Shown: positions 1 through 9,058, numbered from the stretch's first letter. The stretch is 64,000 nt of DNA from Sphingobacterium sp. B16(2022) (GCF_012030425.1 NZ_JAAUVN010000004.1:186001-250000), one strand, 5' to 3'. The notes: a model not told the origin generated them from the sequence alone. Translations and numbers: made by a program.

Positions 1-1
1 A

Positions 2-115
2 ATGTGCCTGGCCAATCAAACCGGTATTGATTTAACAGATGCGCTAGAAAAAAATTTAGAGAAAAAATCAATCCGTGACGCCGATCGACATAAAAACAAT
101 GAAAAATTAAAGTAA
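2..115 (+). CDS. C-terminal end of a MazG-like nucleotide pyrophosphohydrolase (partial)
   Basis: The window opens inside a reading frame that stays open from base 2 and stops with TAA at 113-115. The 37 visible residues include CLANQTGIDLTDAL and a very basic tail with RDADRHKNNEKLK. This resembles the C-terminal end of small all-alpha MazG-like (dCTPase-type) pyrophosphatases, which hydrolyse non-canonical nucleoside triphosphates in the cytoplasm. The catalytic ExxE segments would lie upstream of the window, so the assignment rests on tail similarity alone. A strong hairpin terminator follows within 80 bases, so this is the last gene of its transcript. Confidence 0.5.
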   Translation: MCLANQTGIDLTDALEKNLEKKSIRDADRHKNNEKLK

Positions 116-167
116 TACAACATTACTATAATTTAGTTCGTTATATAAGTATCAAATTAATTTTAAT

Positions 168-187
168 ACAGTTTGCATGCAAACTGT
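168..187. repeat. 20-bp perfect palindrome upstream of a terminator
   Basis: The two 10-base halves, acagtttgca and tgcaaactgt, are exact reverse complements without spacer. The palindrome sits between the end of the MazG-like gene and its terminator hairpin. It could be a dimeric protein-binding site or part of a compound 3' end. No second copy was noticed in the window. Confidence 0.6.
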
Positions 188-192
188 TGAAG

Positions 193-225
193 GGCTGTAT
201 CAAGAAACTTGATACAGCCTTTTAA
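193..225 (+). terminator. Rho-independent terminator of the MazG-like gene
   Basis: A perfect 12-bp stem, ggctgtatcaag against cttgatacagcc, with an AAA loop, is followed by TTTTAATTT. It lies 78 bases after the stop codon of the MazG-like gene and before the next start codon. Confidence 0.85.
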
Positions 226-265
226 TTTCTTTATCTTTAATGCAGATCATTAATTCCCTCTGGAA

Positions 266-1327
266 ATGAATTTAACACATTACGTCCATACATTAAAACA
301 CCATGTGCTTTTAGCAATCTTACTTACAGGATTAACACACGCTTCAGCACAAGATAGAAATAAAGAATTTACCTTTCAATATGACCCTCAGGAAATCGTT
401 AATGGTAGCCAATACCAAAAGATCCAGATCCTGGATTCAAGAAAAGATACAACTCATTACGGAATCATACAAAAAGGTTTATTAGGAAAATCCGCTACTG
501 TAGTTGCAAATCCAGCTCTTGAAGATCAATTGCAGAAATATCTAGAAACAATCAGTAATGGAAATACGCAGAGAGATACATTGCTTTTGCAAATTCGAAG
601 ATTATCATTTTCTGAAATTGGTGGTGGAATCAAAGAAAAGGGCTTTTTTGATTTCAGAGCAAATCTATATCAAAAAAAAGGGAACAATTATTTCCCATTA
701 AATCATATCGACAGTAGCTTTCAAGTTTCAGGAATCGATGTCTCCAACAAATTATTAAAAAAAGGAAGCCTCATTATAGATTCATTCATTCGTAAAAATT
801 TAAAAGTAAAAGACATATCGTCCGAATCATTAACCTTACATGATATCCAAAACATTGATTACAAGGAAAAAGAGAAATTACCATTATATGCCGCAGAACA
901 TCTCGTGGACGGGATTTATATGAGCTATGAAACTCTAAAAAACCAAAAACCAGATTATCCGCTAGTTGATGAGAAAGATAAAAAAGGCAAAATCAAATAC
1001 TATTATTACACCAATGAAAAAGGGAAAAAAGTAAAATTAAAAGATTCACAGATATATGCCGTGGTAGATAATGACGAAACCTATGTCTCCACAAGTTATG
1101 GATATTATCCACTTGTAATGGAAAATGACGAATACTATTTCTATGGTTTAGCAGAAGAAAACAGTACTAGCTTCTCGATATCAGCAGGCATAGGATCAGG
1201 TTTTGGATATGGAGGTGGAATGATTGGAATTGGAGTGGGATCAGCACCTTCAAACATTAAGCGATACAAAATAAAAATTGACCATGTAGATGGAAATTTT
1301 GAAAAAATAGAACAACTACCTAATTAA
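266..1327 (+). CDS. Hypothetical secreted protein
   Basis: I do not recognise this 353-residue protein. It begins with a basic, hydrophobic signal peptide (AILLTGLTHASA before QD, cleavage expected near residue 28), so it should be exported. The middle is charged and rich in lysine, with a KKGKIKYYYY stretch near residues 230-245. Near the C-terminus (about 300-328) there is a glycine-rich segment, SAGIGSGFGYGGG, that could be a flexible linker or membrane-interacting turn. Only 4 bases separate its stop codon from the gamma-glutamyltransferase start, so the two genes are almost certainly co-transcribed. It could be a periplasmic or outer-membrane-associated protein of a lineage-restricted family. 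The existence of the gene is more certain than any role. Confidence 0.75.
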   Translation: MNLTHYVHTLKHHVLLAILLTGLTHASAQDRNKEFTFQYDPQEIVNGSQYQKIQILDSRKDTTHYGIIQKGLLGKSATVVANPALEDQLQKYLETISNGNTQRDTLLLQIRRLSFSEIGGGIKEKGFFDFRANLYQKKGNNYFPLNHIDSSFQVSGIDVSNKLLKKGSLIIDSFIRKNLKVKDISSESLTLHDIQNIDYKEKEKLPLYAAEHLVDGIYMSYETLKNQKPDYPLVDEKDKKGKIKYYYYTNEKGKKVKLKDSQIYAVVDNDETYVSTSYGYYPLVMENDEYYFYGLAEENSTSFSISAGIGSGFGYGGGMIGIGVGSAPSNIKRYKIKIDHVDGNFEKIEQLPN

Positions 1328-1331
1328 GATT

Positions 1332-3029
1332 ATGAAAAAAAGCAAATTCTATTTGTTTATTATTACGGCGGCGCTGTCAGTACAATCGTGCACAGTTTCG
1401 TTAGAACTTGATAAAAAAGCCAAGACCTTCAATAAGGCGGCGGTTGTTACCGCGCATCCCTTAGCTTCAAAAGTTGGTGTAGATATCCTAAAAATGGGGG
1501 GCAACGCCATTGATGCCGCTGTCGCAGTACAATTTGCATTAGCAGTAGTTTACCCTAATGCTGGAAACATAGGTGGTGGTGGGTTTATGGTCTACAGAAG
1601 TAGTAAAGGTGAAATCAATGCTTTAGACTTTAGAGAAAAATCACCAGAAAAAGGACATGCTAATATGTACCTAGACAAGCAGGGAAATGTAATAGAAGAT
1701 CTAAGTGTATATGGCCATTTATCCGCAGGAGTACCAGGATCAGTTGACGGAATGGTTGAAGCTCACAAAAAGTATGGCAAATTAGATTGGAAAACTTTAT
1801 TAAATCCTGCTATAGCATTAGCTGAAAAAGGCTTTCCGATTACAAAACAACAGGCAGAGGAATTCAACGAATATAAAGAAAGCTTTCAAAAATATAACCC
1901 AAGTGGCGCCCCTATACTGAAAACCACCAGCTGGAAAAAAGGCGATTTATTCCAGCAACAGGAACTGGCTAACACAATTAGAAGAATTGCTGATCATGGT
2001 CGTGATGGCTTCTACAAAGGCATAACAGCTGACCTCATTGTTAAAGAAATGCATAAAGGCAATGGCATTATCAGTTATAATGATCTTGAGAATTATAAAG
2101 CAGTATGGCGACAACCCGTTACAGGATATTACCGTGGACATAAGATCATATGTATGGCACCTCCATCTAGTGGTGGACCAGCCTTAGTTGCACTATTACA
2201 ATCAGTAGCACAATATCCATTAGGAAAATGGGGATTCCAAAGTGATTCCGCTGTACGTGTAATGGTTGAAGCCGAACGTCGTATTTATGCAGATAGAGCA
2301 AAGTATTTAGGTGATCCAGACTTCATAAGAGTACCTGTCAAAGAATTGACAGACTCTATTTTCAACAGTGAAAGATTAAAAGCCGTAAACTTAACCAAAG
2401 CAACCGCAAGCAGCGATGTAAAGGCTGCGAAATTTCCAGGATATGAATCAGAAGAAACAACACACTTTAATATCGTCGATTCCGAAGGCAATGCCGTTTC
2501 TATTACGACAACACTTAATAATTCATATGGATCACGTGTCTTTGTATCTGGCGCAGGCTTTATATTAAATGATGAAATGGATGACTTCTCAGTTAAACCA
2601 GGAGTTCCAAATATCTATGGCCTCGTTGGCGGAAAAGCGAATGCCATCGAGCCAAACAAACGTATGTTAAGTTCAATGACACCAACTATTGTGGAAAAGG
2701 ATGGAAAGCTATTTATGGTAGTAGGAACACCAGGCGGATCAACAATTATGACCTCCGTCTTCCAAACGATAGTCAACGTAATTGACTATCAACAAAATGC
2801 ACAGCAATCCGTTTCATCCCCGCGTTTTCATCATCAATGGCTACCCGATCAGATTGATGTAGAAAAAAATGCAATAACTCCCAAAGTAAGAAAAAGTCTA
2901 GAAAATGCAGGGTACAAAATATCACCTAGAGGTAATATAGGCAGAGTGGAAAATATCATAATATTACCCAACGGAAAACTCCAGACAGGTGCCGATCCGA
3001 GGGGTGATGATACCGCTTCAGGTTTTTAG
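1332..3029 (+). CDS. ggt: Gamma-glutamyltransferase (gamma-glutamyl transpeptidase), lipoprotein form
   Basis: This 565-residue Ntn-hydrolase cleaves the gamma-glutamyl bond of glutathione and related compounds and transfers the glutamyl group to water or an acceptor. The proenzyme cleaves itself before the nucleophilic threonine. Here this is the first Thr of EETTHFNIVD (Thr376), which predicts a small subunit of 190 residues, the usual size. The oxyanion/substrate motif GTPGGS is present near residue 470, and the N-terminal GGNAIDAAVA and GGGGFM motifs are typical. The N-terminus carries a lipobox-like ALSVQSC, so the enzyme is probably a lipid-anchored periplasmic protein. It follows the secreted unknown by 4 bases. 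A role in periplasmic glutathione or peptide salvage is inferred from the family. Confidence 0.95.
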   Translation: MKKSKFYLFIITAALSVQSCTVSLELDKKAKTFNKAAVVTAHPLASKVGVDILKMGGNAIDAAVAVQFALAVVYPNAGNIGGGGFMVYRSSKGEINALDFREKSPEKGHANMYLDKQGNVIEDLSVYGHLSAGVPGSVDGMVEAHKKYGKLDWKTLLNPAIALAEKGFPITKQQAEEFNEYKESFQKYNPSGAPILKTTSWKKGDLFQQQELANTIRRIADHGRDGFYKGITADLIVKEMHKGNGIISYNDLENYKAVWRQPVTGYYRGHKIICMAPPSSGGPALVALLQSVAQYPLGKWGFQSDSAVRVMVEAERRIYADRAKYLGDPDFIRVPVKELTDSIFNSERLKAVNLTKATASSDVKAAKFPGYESEETTHFNIVDSEGNAVSITTTLNNSYGSRVFVSGAGFILNDEMDDFSVKPGVPNIYGLVGGKANAIEPNKRMLSSMTPTIVEKDGKLFMVVGTPGGSTIMTSVFQTIVNVIDYQQNAQQSVSSPRFHHQWLPDQIDVEKNAITPKVRKSLENAGYKISPRGNIGRVENIIILPNGKLQTGADPRGDDTASGF

Positions 3030-3116
3030 TATATTAAATTTTAAATAGTATAGATTATTTTTAAAACAATTAAACTTATACAAACATATCAGCTCTATAT
3101 AACAAACACTGATTTT

Positions 3117-3488
3117 ATGATTAAAAATTATACGTATCCAATCAGCGGAACAATGATGATGCTATTTTTTGCCACTTTAATCGTGAGCTGCAGCATGCTA
3201 AAAGGTCCTGACTTTACAAAAATACAAGTTGGCATGACCAAAGAGAAGGTTGTTCAGCAACTAGGAAAGCCGGATGCCGTAGTAGCCTCAAAAAAATATC
3301 AAGACGGTATATTAGAGATTTATGAATATGGCACTGCACAATTAGAAAATGCGGCAGATTCAACTTCAGGATATAGAATCTACTGGCTATACTTTTTCAA
3401 CAATGAACTTCAAGAATGGGGAATAAAAAGAAACTATTCACCATCTGATTACGATGGATATTACGAGAAGTATAGACGCCGTCATTAA
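3117..3488 (+). CDS. Small BamE/SmpA-like lipoprotein
   Basis: A 123-residue protein with a signal sequence ending in a lipobox (LIVSC), so a lipoprotein is predicted. The segment IQVGMTKEKVVQQLGKPD matches the helical start of the SmpA/OmlA/BamE fold, in which a GMTxxxVxxxLGxP signature precedes a small beta-sheet. True BamE belongs to the BAM complex, but many short Bacteroidota lipoproteins share the fold without being BamE, so I give no gene symbol. It lies 87 bases after ggt on the same strand and may be read from the same transcript. A strong bidirectional terminator follows directly. Confidence 0.75.
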   Translation: MIKNYTYPISGTMMMLFFATLIVSCSMLKGPDFTKIQVGMTKEKVVQQLGKPDAVVASKKYQDGILEIYEYGTAQLENAADSTSGYRIYWLYFFNNELQEWGIKRNYSPSDYDGYYEKYRRRH

Positions 3489-3502
3489 TTAAATAAACAA
3501 AA

Positions 3503-3538
3503 AAGCCCTGTTGCAAAATTGCAACAGGGCTTTTTTAT
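3503..3538. terminator. Bidirectional terminator between the BamE-like gene and groEL
   Basis: The stem aagccctgttgc / gcaacagggctt (12 bp, extendable) has an A-run on the left and a T-run on the right. It can therefore end the plus-strand ggt/lipoprotein transcript and the minus-strand groESL transcript. Confidence 0.9.
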
Positions 3539-3562
3539 TATATTTAGTAAAGAAGAATGATC

Positions 3563-5197
3563 TTACATCATTCCGCCCATGCCACCACCCATTGGAGGAG
3601 CACCAGCACCATTATTTTCTTCTGGCTCATCAGCTAATACACATTCAGTTGTTAACAACATAGAAGCGATAGAAGCTGCATTCTCTAAAGCTACACGAGA
3701 AACTTTAGTTGGATCGATAACACCAGCACCAATTAGGTTTTCGAATACATCAGTACGAGCATTGTAACCGAAGTCCCCTGTACCTTCTTTCACTTTCTGA
3801 ACGATAACAGCACCTTCAATACCAGCATTGAAACAGATCTGACGTAAAGGTTCCTCGATAGCACGTCTGATGATCTCGATACCGATAGTCTCATCTTCAT
3901 TAGCACCTTTTAATCCTTTTAAAGCGTCAGTAGCACGAATGAAAGCAACACCACCACCTGCAACGATACCTTCTTCAACAGCTGCACGAGTTGCATGTAA
4001 AGCATCATCAACGCGATCTTTCTTCTCTTTCATTTCTACTTCAGTAGTAGCACCTACATAAAGAACAGCAACACCACCTGATAATTTAGCTAAACGCTCT
4101 TGTAATTTCTCACGATCATAATCAGAAGTAGTTGTTTCGATTTGAGAACGGATTTGAGCAACACGAGATTTAATATCTTCAGCATTACCGGCACCATTAA
4201 TGATTGTTGTATTATCTTTATCAACAACAACTTTTTCTGCTTGACCTAAGTAAGATAATTCAGCATTTTCTAATTTGAAACCTCTTTCTTCAGAAATCAC
4301 TGTACCACCAGTTAAGATAGCAATATCCTCTAACATTGCTTTACGACGGTCACCAAACCCTGGAGCTTTCACTGCTGCAACTTTCAGTGAACCACGGATT
4401 TTATTAACAACTAAAGTAGCTAATGCCTCACCATCTAAATCTTCTGCAATAATGATTAATGGTTTGCCAGTTTGTACTTGTTTTTCTAAAATCGGCAACA
4501 ACTCTTTCATGTTACTGATTTTTTTGTCATAGATTAAAATGTACGGATTTTCAAGTTCCGCTTCCATTTTATCAGAGTTTGTAACAAAATATGGAGATAA
4601 GTAACCACGGTCAAATTGCATACCTTCTACTGTTTTAACTTCAGTTTCAGTACCTTTTGCTTCTTCTACAGTAATAACACCATCATTACCTACTTTTTCC
4701 ATTGCTTGCGCAATTAAAGCTCCGATAACTTCGTCATTATTTGCAGAAATTGATGCTACTTGTTTGATTTTATTATTGTCTTGACCAACAGTTTGAGATT
4801 GCGATTTTAAATTCGCAACAACTGCTGCTACAGCTTTATCAATACCACGTTTCAAATCCATTGGATTAGCACCTGCTGCTACAGATTTAATACCTGGAGC
4901 TACGATAGCCTGAGCCAAAACAGTTGCAGTAGTTGTACCGTCACCTGCTTGATCAGCAGTTTTAGAAGCAACTTCTTTCACCATCTGAGCGCCCATATTT
5001 TCTAAGGCATCTTTCAATTCGATTTCTTTAGCAACAGTAACACCATCTTTAGTGATAACCGGAGAACCGAATTTTTTTTCAATGATTACATTACGTCCTT
5101 TAGGACCCAAAGTTACCTTTACTGCATTTGCCAATGTGTCAACACCTTTTTTAAGTGCTTCACGAGCTTCAACGTTATATTTTACTTGTTTTGCCAT
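3563..5197 (-). CDS. groL: Chaperonin GroEL (Hsp60)
   Basis: This 544-residue chaperonin forms the tetradecameric ring that encloses and folds client proteins with GroES, powered by ATP. The ATP site motifs GPKGRN (31-36) and GDGTTT (85-90) are intact, and the length is standard. The C-terminus has the Gly-Met tail GGGMGGMM that projects into the cavity. The gene lies 78 bases downstream of groES on the minus strand, the usual bicistronic order, and ends at a strong terminator. I found no CIRCE-type operator (see rejected items). This appears to be the standard housekeeping copy. Confidence 0.99.
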   Translation of the reverse strand: MAKQVKYNVEAREALKKGVDTLANAVKVTLGPKGRNVIIEKKFGSPVITKDGVTVAKEIELKDALENMGAQMVKEVASKTADQAGDGTTTATVLAQAIVAPGIKSVAAGANPMDLKRGIDKAVAAVVANLKSQSQTVGQDNNKIKQVASISANNDEVIGALIAQAMEKVGNDGVITVEEAKGTETEVKTVEGMQFDRGYLSPYFVTNSDKMEAELENPYILIYDKKISNMKELLPILEKQVQTGKPLIIIAEDLDGEALATLVVNKIRGSLKVAAVKAPGFGDRRKAMLEDIAILTGGTVISEERGFKLENAELSYLGQAEKVVVDKDNTTIINGAGNAEDIKSRVAQIRSQIETTTSDYDREKLQERLAKLSGGVAVLYVGATTEVEMKEKKDRVDDALHATRAAVEEGIVAGGGVAFIRATDALKGLKGANEDETIGIEIIRRAIEEPLRQICFNAGIEGAVIVQKVKEGTGDFGYNARTDVFENLIGAGVIDPTKVSRVALENAASIASMLLTTECVLADEPEENNGAGAPPMGGGMGGMM

Positions 5198-5275
5198 TAT
5201 CTTTAAATTTTTGAAATTTTCACCTGATCCCAGAAGAGACCAAATTTATTTACATTTGGATACTATATAAAAAAA

Positions 5276-5551
5276 TTAAATAACCGCGTAAATATCAGCC
5301 TCACGCATAATTAAATACTCTTTACCTTCAACAGTAATTTCAGTTCCAGCATATTTACCATATAAAACTTTATCACCAACTTTAACAGTCAAAGGTTCGT
5401 CAACTTTACCCGTTCCAACTGCTACAACGATTCCTTGTGATGGTTTTTCTTTTGCTGTATCAGGGATGTATAATCCTGAAGCTGTTTTTTCTTCTGCCTG
5501 AGCAGCTTCAACTACTACTCTGTCACCGATAGGTTTAATGTTTAATGCCAT
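5276..5551 (-). CDS. groES: Co-chaperonin GroES (Hsp10)
   Basis: A 91-residue co-chaperonin that caps the GroEL ring. It shows the expected beginning NIKPIGDRVVVE, the mobile-loop region (EEKTASGLYIPD, about residues 20-32) that docks to GroEL, and the GDKVLYGKYAGTE motif near residues 60-73. It is the first gene of the groES-groEL operon, preceded by about 200 bases without a gene that contain the secG terminator and presumably the heat-shock promoter. I could not identify a convincing -33/-7 pair or operator there. Confidence 0.99.
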   Translation of the reverse strand: MALNIKPIGDRVVVEAAQAEEKTASGLYIPDTAKEKPSQGIVVAVGTGKVDEPLTVKVGDKVLYGKYAGTEITVEGKEYLIMREADIYAVI

Positions 5552-5716
5552 AATATATTTTATTTTTAGTTCTATTTCAATTATATCTAAATGTCATCAG
5601 CAATTATGCCAAAGAGCCAAGAGCAGACTTTTGAGACAAATTTGCATCGAAAAAACAAGGCACTGGCAGATTTCATTCACATTCTGTCAGGCTGTCACGC
5701 TACAAAACTGACAATA

Positions 5717-5747
5717 CAAAAAAAGCCCCCAATTACTTGGGGGCTTT
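5717..5747 (-). terminator. Terminator of the miaB-secG operon
   Basis: An 11-bp perfect stem (aaagcccccaa / ttgggggcttt) with a 4-base loop; read on the minus strand it is followed by a run of seven T. It lies just beyond the secG stop codon and separates the envelope operon from groES. Confidence 0.9.
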
Positions 5748-5765
5748 CAATTTCTATACAACAAC

Positions 5766-6131
5766 CTATTTAGTTGAATCTGTTACAGTTTTCTGTGCCG
5801 GAGCTTGTTGAGCTGGAGCAGGTTGTTGTGTATTATTTAAATTCAATGGACTAGTTTGTGCAGGAGTTTCAATTTGATTACCCAAACCACCACCCACAGT
5901 AGCTGTTGTAGTTGGAGCTACGATATTAAATGCTAAACAAAAAACCATGATCGCAATCACTAATCCCCAAGAACCTTTTTCTAAAAAGTCACCTGTACGT
6001 TTTACACCCATAATATTAGTTCCACCAGCAAATCCTGATGATAAACCACCTCCTTTTGGATTTTGTATTAAAACTAAAAATGATAATAAAATACTTGCCA
6101 AAATTATAAGAGCAATTAATATTCCTTGCAT
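5766..6131 (-). CDS. secG: Preprotein translocase subunit SecG
   Basis: SecG is the small accessory subunit of the SecYEG channel in the inner membrane. The 121-residue protein has a first membrane helix at residues 1-22 with the family motif LVLIQNPKGGGLSSGF just after it (about 20-35). A second helix lies at about 52-72 (WGLVIAIMVFCLAFNIVA), followed by a Gln/Pro/Ala-rich tail. The phase of two helices with a Gly-rich connecting loop is diagnostic. It is the last gene of the miaB-EBP-lptE-TPR-secG operon (13-base gap to the preceding gene). This neighbourhood with groES is common in Bacteroidota. Confidence 0.95.
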   Translation of the reverse strand: MQGILIALIILASILLSFLVLIQNPKGGGLSSGFAGGTNIMGVKRTGDFLEKGSWGLVIAIMVFCLAFNIVAPTTTATVGGGLGNQIETPAQTSPLNLNNTQQPAPAQQAPAQKTVTDSTK

Positions 6132-6144
6132 TTCTCTATATGTA

Positions 6145-7203
6145 TTAAGTTAATTTCTTTTCTAAATTTAAAATTTCCGACGCAAAGTACGCATTTTTTT
6201 CTGGATATTTCAAAACTAATTTTTTGTAAACCTCTATAGCCTTAGGATATAATCCTTGTTCGATATAAATTCGGGCCAAAGTTTCAGTCACCAGCGAATA
6301 CTGATCTTCCGAACTTTTCCTTGCTTTATTTTCCAGATTAATCTTATCAGCAGGAGGAGGTTTTATCTGCGGATCCTCTTTGATAAATCGTTCGATCAGA
6401 TGATCCGTATTTTTCTTCTCTACCTGAAATGGTACCGTATTTTTAAATTCCTCGCTTAACTTAACCTCAGGAGACTGCAGATGAAAAATATTCTCCTTAA
6501 TCTGTTGATCCAAAACTTGAGCATCAATCGTCTGTTTAAACCGAGTCACATGCTGTTCTGCAGAATGGGCATGATAATTTGGGGCCTTCAAAAATGGCTG
6601 GTACGTATCTGCATGCTCTAAACGAGTTTTATGTAACCACCATAAAAAACTATAAGGCATCAGCTCATCGTCATACACACTGATCCGCTCTTCCTCACGC
6701 ACTTCTTCATCCACAGGACCTATGACAAAGGTCGACTCCACAGATAACATTGGTTCATTAGAAATATCATCTTTAATCTCCTCCAGAATATCATCGGTTT
6801 TTTCCAATCGAAAAAAATCATGCGCTACACCGGATTGAATCAAAGCATTTAGTTCCTCTCTTCCATTATCAAGATCTGCAGTTGAATCCTCCTGTACATC
6901 ATCAATTGTATCTTCGAAAGCAATATAATCATCCGATTCAACTTCAATAGGTAATTCAACAGGAACAGCTTTATGCAGATACTCATATAACCAATTTGGA
7001 TTAGCAGCATAAAGCAATGTCGAAGAAATATTATGAACTTCCCTATTTAGCAAGTAGAGGTGTCTTTCATAAGCAAAACGAAGAGACTGCGCATATGGAA
7101 ATTTGGCAATCAAGGACAACAAATCAGATTCCGAAAGAGATAACGGATTGTTGATCGCTTGATGAAACAAGTTTATATCGTCTGAAATTCGTCTATTTTC
7201 CAT
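6145..7203 (-). CDS. Conserved hypothetical protein with a C-terminal TPR
   Basis: A 352-residue, highly acidic protein without signal peptide or membrane segment. The C-terminal 55 residues form a recognisable tetratricopeptide unit: ARIYIEQGLYPKAIEVYKKL, followed by YPEKNAYFASEI. The N-terminal half (residues 1-100, with FPYAQSLRFAYERHLYLL) looks helical. The family is typical of Bacteroidota, where it sits between lptE and secG. I know no function for it; a cytoplasmic adaptor for the envelope or secretion machinery is only an inference from position. It is 11 bases after lptE and 13 before secG, hence within the operon. Confidence 0.8.
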   Translation of the reverse strand: MENRRISDDINLFHQAINNPLSLSESDLLSLIAKFPYAQSLRFAYERHLYLLNREVHNISSTLLYAANPNWLYEYLHKAVPVELPIEVESDDYIAFEDTIDDVQEDSTADLDNGREELNALIQSGVAHDFFRLEKTDDILEEIKDDISNEPMLSVESTFVIGPVDEEVREEERISVYDDELMPYSFLWWLHKTRLEHADTYQPFLKAPNYHAHSAEQHVTRFKQTIDAQVLDQQIKENIFHLQSPEVKLSEEFKNTVPFQVEKKNTDHLIERFIKEDPQIKPPPADKINLENKARKSSEDQYSLVTETLARIYIEQGLYPKAIEVYKKLVLKYPEKNAYFASEILNLEKKLT

Positions 7204-7214
7204 ATCTCAAACCA

Positions 7215-7736
7215 CTACCAATTAGCAAATGCTTTATTGTAAACATCTTCTGTCAACATTAGAATAATTTCTTTATTTAATGTTTCCTCTTGAGCCGATT
7301 GCAATTGACCAGAAAAATCTTTAAACCTTGTGAAAGATTGTTCAAAATTATCCTTCTCAACGATTTTATTATGATAATTTACTTTAATCGTTATTGAAAG
7401 GCGATTTAATGCAGCACGATCCGTTCCTGCCTCAACAGCAGCGGGACTAATCGTATAATCCGTGATAAAACCCTCAAAAGTTGCATCAGCATTATCATTA
7501 ACCTGACTCAACCGCGATTGATTACGTATACGCTCTTTTAAGGCTTCTGTAAAATTCTGACTTAAGGTTGGATAAACCATTGATGCAATATTCTCAAAGT
7601 ACAATACGCTCACTGTTTTCATCCCATCAGGAATAGATCCACCGGTAAAACCATATTTTACACCACAGCTTGTTGTAAAAAACAACATCGCTATCATGAT
7701 AAAACCCGGTAGCAAACTTGATCTAAGCTTCTTCAT
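7215..7736 (-). CDS. lptE: LPS assembly lipoprotein LptE
   Basis: LptE is the outer-membrane lipoprotein that plugs the LptD barrel and delivers lipopolysaccharide to the cell surface. The 173-residue protein has a signal sequence with lipobox FTTSC (lipidated Cys24) and the Bacteroidota LptE pattern: SVLYFENIASMVYPTLSQNF, then LTEALKERI-like helix and the alternating beta segment with TIKVNY. The sequence divergence from the proteobacterial LptE is typical for this phylum; the operon position next to the activator gene supports the call. Gap of 8 bases to the upstream gene. Confidence 0.9.
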   Translation of the reverse strand: MKKLRSSLLPGFIMIAMLFFTTSCGVKYGFTGGSIPDGMKTVSVLYFENIASMVYPTLSQNFTEALKERIRNQSRLSQVNDNADATFEGFITDYTISPAAVEAGTDRAALNRLSITIKVNYHNKIVEKDNFEQSFTRFKDFSGQLQSAQEETLNKEIILMLTEDVYNKAFANW

Positions 7737-7744
7737 AAACGAGA

Positions 7745-9019
7745 TTATAAATCTAAATTTAAGTCTTTAATTTTTCTGTACAAAGTTCTTTCGGAGATAC
7801 CCAACTCCTGCGCTGCCGCTTTACGTTTACCACGATGCTTCTTAAGCGCTTTTTTAATCAAATCGGATTCTTTCTCTGTTAAAGATAACGATTCTTCAAC
7901 TTCTTCGGCATCTTGTGTATCATAATTTAAATATCCATCTTGACCCGGGTTACTTTTCAGCACATTAGGTTGATGTATAGTCAATGTCTGTGAAGCGGCC
8001 AAATGATCTTGAAGCCGATCAGCACTAGGTTCAACCTCTTGATACAATCGATTAATATAGGGAGAATTTTCATCAAACGTGGAAGGATTAACTCCATTTT
8101 GAATCAATTCAACAACCAATTTTTTCAAATCAACCATATCTTTCTTCATATCAAAAAGAACCTTATATAAAAGATCGCGCTCTGAAAAATCATCCTTTCC
8201 ACTTTGATTAGCAACTACTGCTGGTAAAGTAGAACGGCTTTCAGAAGGAAGATAATTTTGTAAAATTCGCGCATCCACAACTCGTTCTTTCTCAAGAACG
8301 GCAATTTGTTCCGCAATATTTTTCAACTGGCGCACATTTCCTGGCCAGCTGTATGTCTTCAATAGTTGTTGTGCATCGTCAGTCAGCTGTATGCTTGGTG
8401 AGCGGTATTTATCAGAAAAATCGACAACAAACTTTCTAAATAACAAATAAATGTCTTCCGCACGTTCACGTAATGATGGAATACGAAGGGGAACAGTGTT
8501 CAATCTGTAATAAAGATCTTCTCGAAATTTACCATTTTGTACAGCATTAAAAACATCAACATTTGTCGCAGCAACTACGCGAACATTAGTTTTCTGAACC
8601 TTAGAAGAACCCACACGGATGTATTCACCAGACTCTAAAACACGTAGCAAACGAGCCTGTGTACCTAAAGGTAACTCCCCTACCTCATCTAAAAAAATAG
8701 TACCACCATCGACAACCTCAAAATATCCCTTTCTTGCTTCATGTGCCCCAGTAAAAGAACCTTTCTCATGACCAAACAATTCCGAATCAATTGTTCCTTC
8801 AGGAATAGCCCCACAGTTCACAGCAATAAAAGCACCGTGTTTACGCGCGCTTAATTGATGAATAATATGTGAAAACACCTCCTTACCACTACCACTCTCC
8901 CCTTGGATCAAAACTGAAATATCAGTAGGAGCCACTTGACGGGCAATATCTATAGCCCTATTAAGTAAAGGTGAGTTACCTATAATCCCAAATCGATTCT
9001 TAATATCTTGATTATCCAT
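7745..9019 (-). CDS. Sigma-54-dependent transcriptional activator, no receiver domain
   Basis: A 424-residue bacterial enhancer-binding protein. The AAA+ domain starts almost at the N-terminus: Walker A GESGSGKE (40-47), the sigma-54 contact loop GSFTGA (87-92; the first Ala of the common GAFTGA is Ser), Walker B IFLDEVGELP, and R-finger region. The C-terminus has a Fis-type helix-turn-helix (KKHRGKRKAAAQELGISERT). There is no receiver, GAF or PAS domain, so its input is unknown and it may be regulated by partner or abundance. It is the second gene of the operon, downstream of miaB by 39 bases and 8 bases before lptE. Its targets cannot be read from the window. Confidence 0.93.
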   Translation of the reverse strand: MDNQDIKNRFGIIGNSPLLNRAIDIARQVAPTDISVLIQGESGSGKEVFSHIIHQLSARKHGAFIAVNCGAIPEGTIDSELFGHEKGSFTGAHEARKGYFEVVDGGTIFLDEVGELPLGTQARLLRVLESGEYIRVGSSKVQKTNVRVVAATNVDVFNAVQNGKFREDLYYRLNTVPLRIPSLRERAEDIYLLFRKFVVDFSDKYRSPSIQLTDDAQQLLKTYSWPGNVRQLKNIAEQIAVLEKERVVDARILQNYLPSESRSTLPAVVANQSGKDDFSERDLLYKVLFDMKKDMVDLKKLVVELIQNGVNPSTFDENSPYINRLYQEVEPSADRLQDHLAASQTLTIHQPNVLKSNPGQDGYLNYDTQDAEEVEESLSLTEKESDLIKKALKKHRGKRKAAAQELGISERTLYRKIKDLNLDL

Positions 9020-9058
9020 CCTCTAAATTTAAGAATAAAGACCTCTATTATATTCTAA

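Noticed and set aside
4275..4532. Plus-strand frames opposite groEL (also 3579-4061 and 5052-5270)
   Set aside because: They mirror the strongly conserved groEL coding sequence; biased codons of groEL create long antisense frames.
5552..5720. CIRCE/HrcA operator or sigma-54 promoter upstream of groES
   Set aside because: No TTAGCACTC-N9-GAGTGCTAA-like repeat is present. TTGGCATAATTGCT on the minus strand looks like -24/-12 elements, but the GG-to-GC distance is 7 bases rather than 10.
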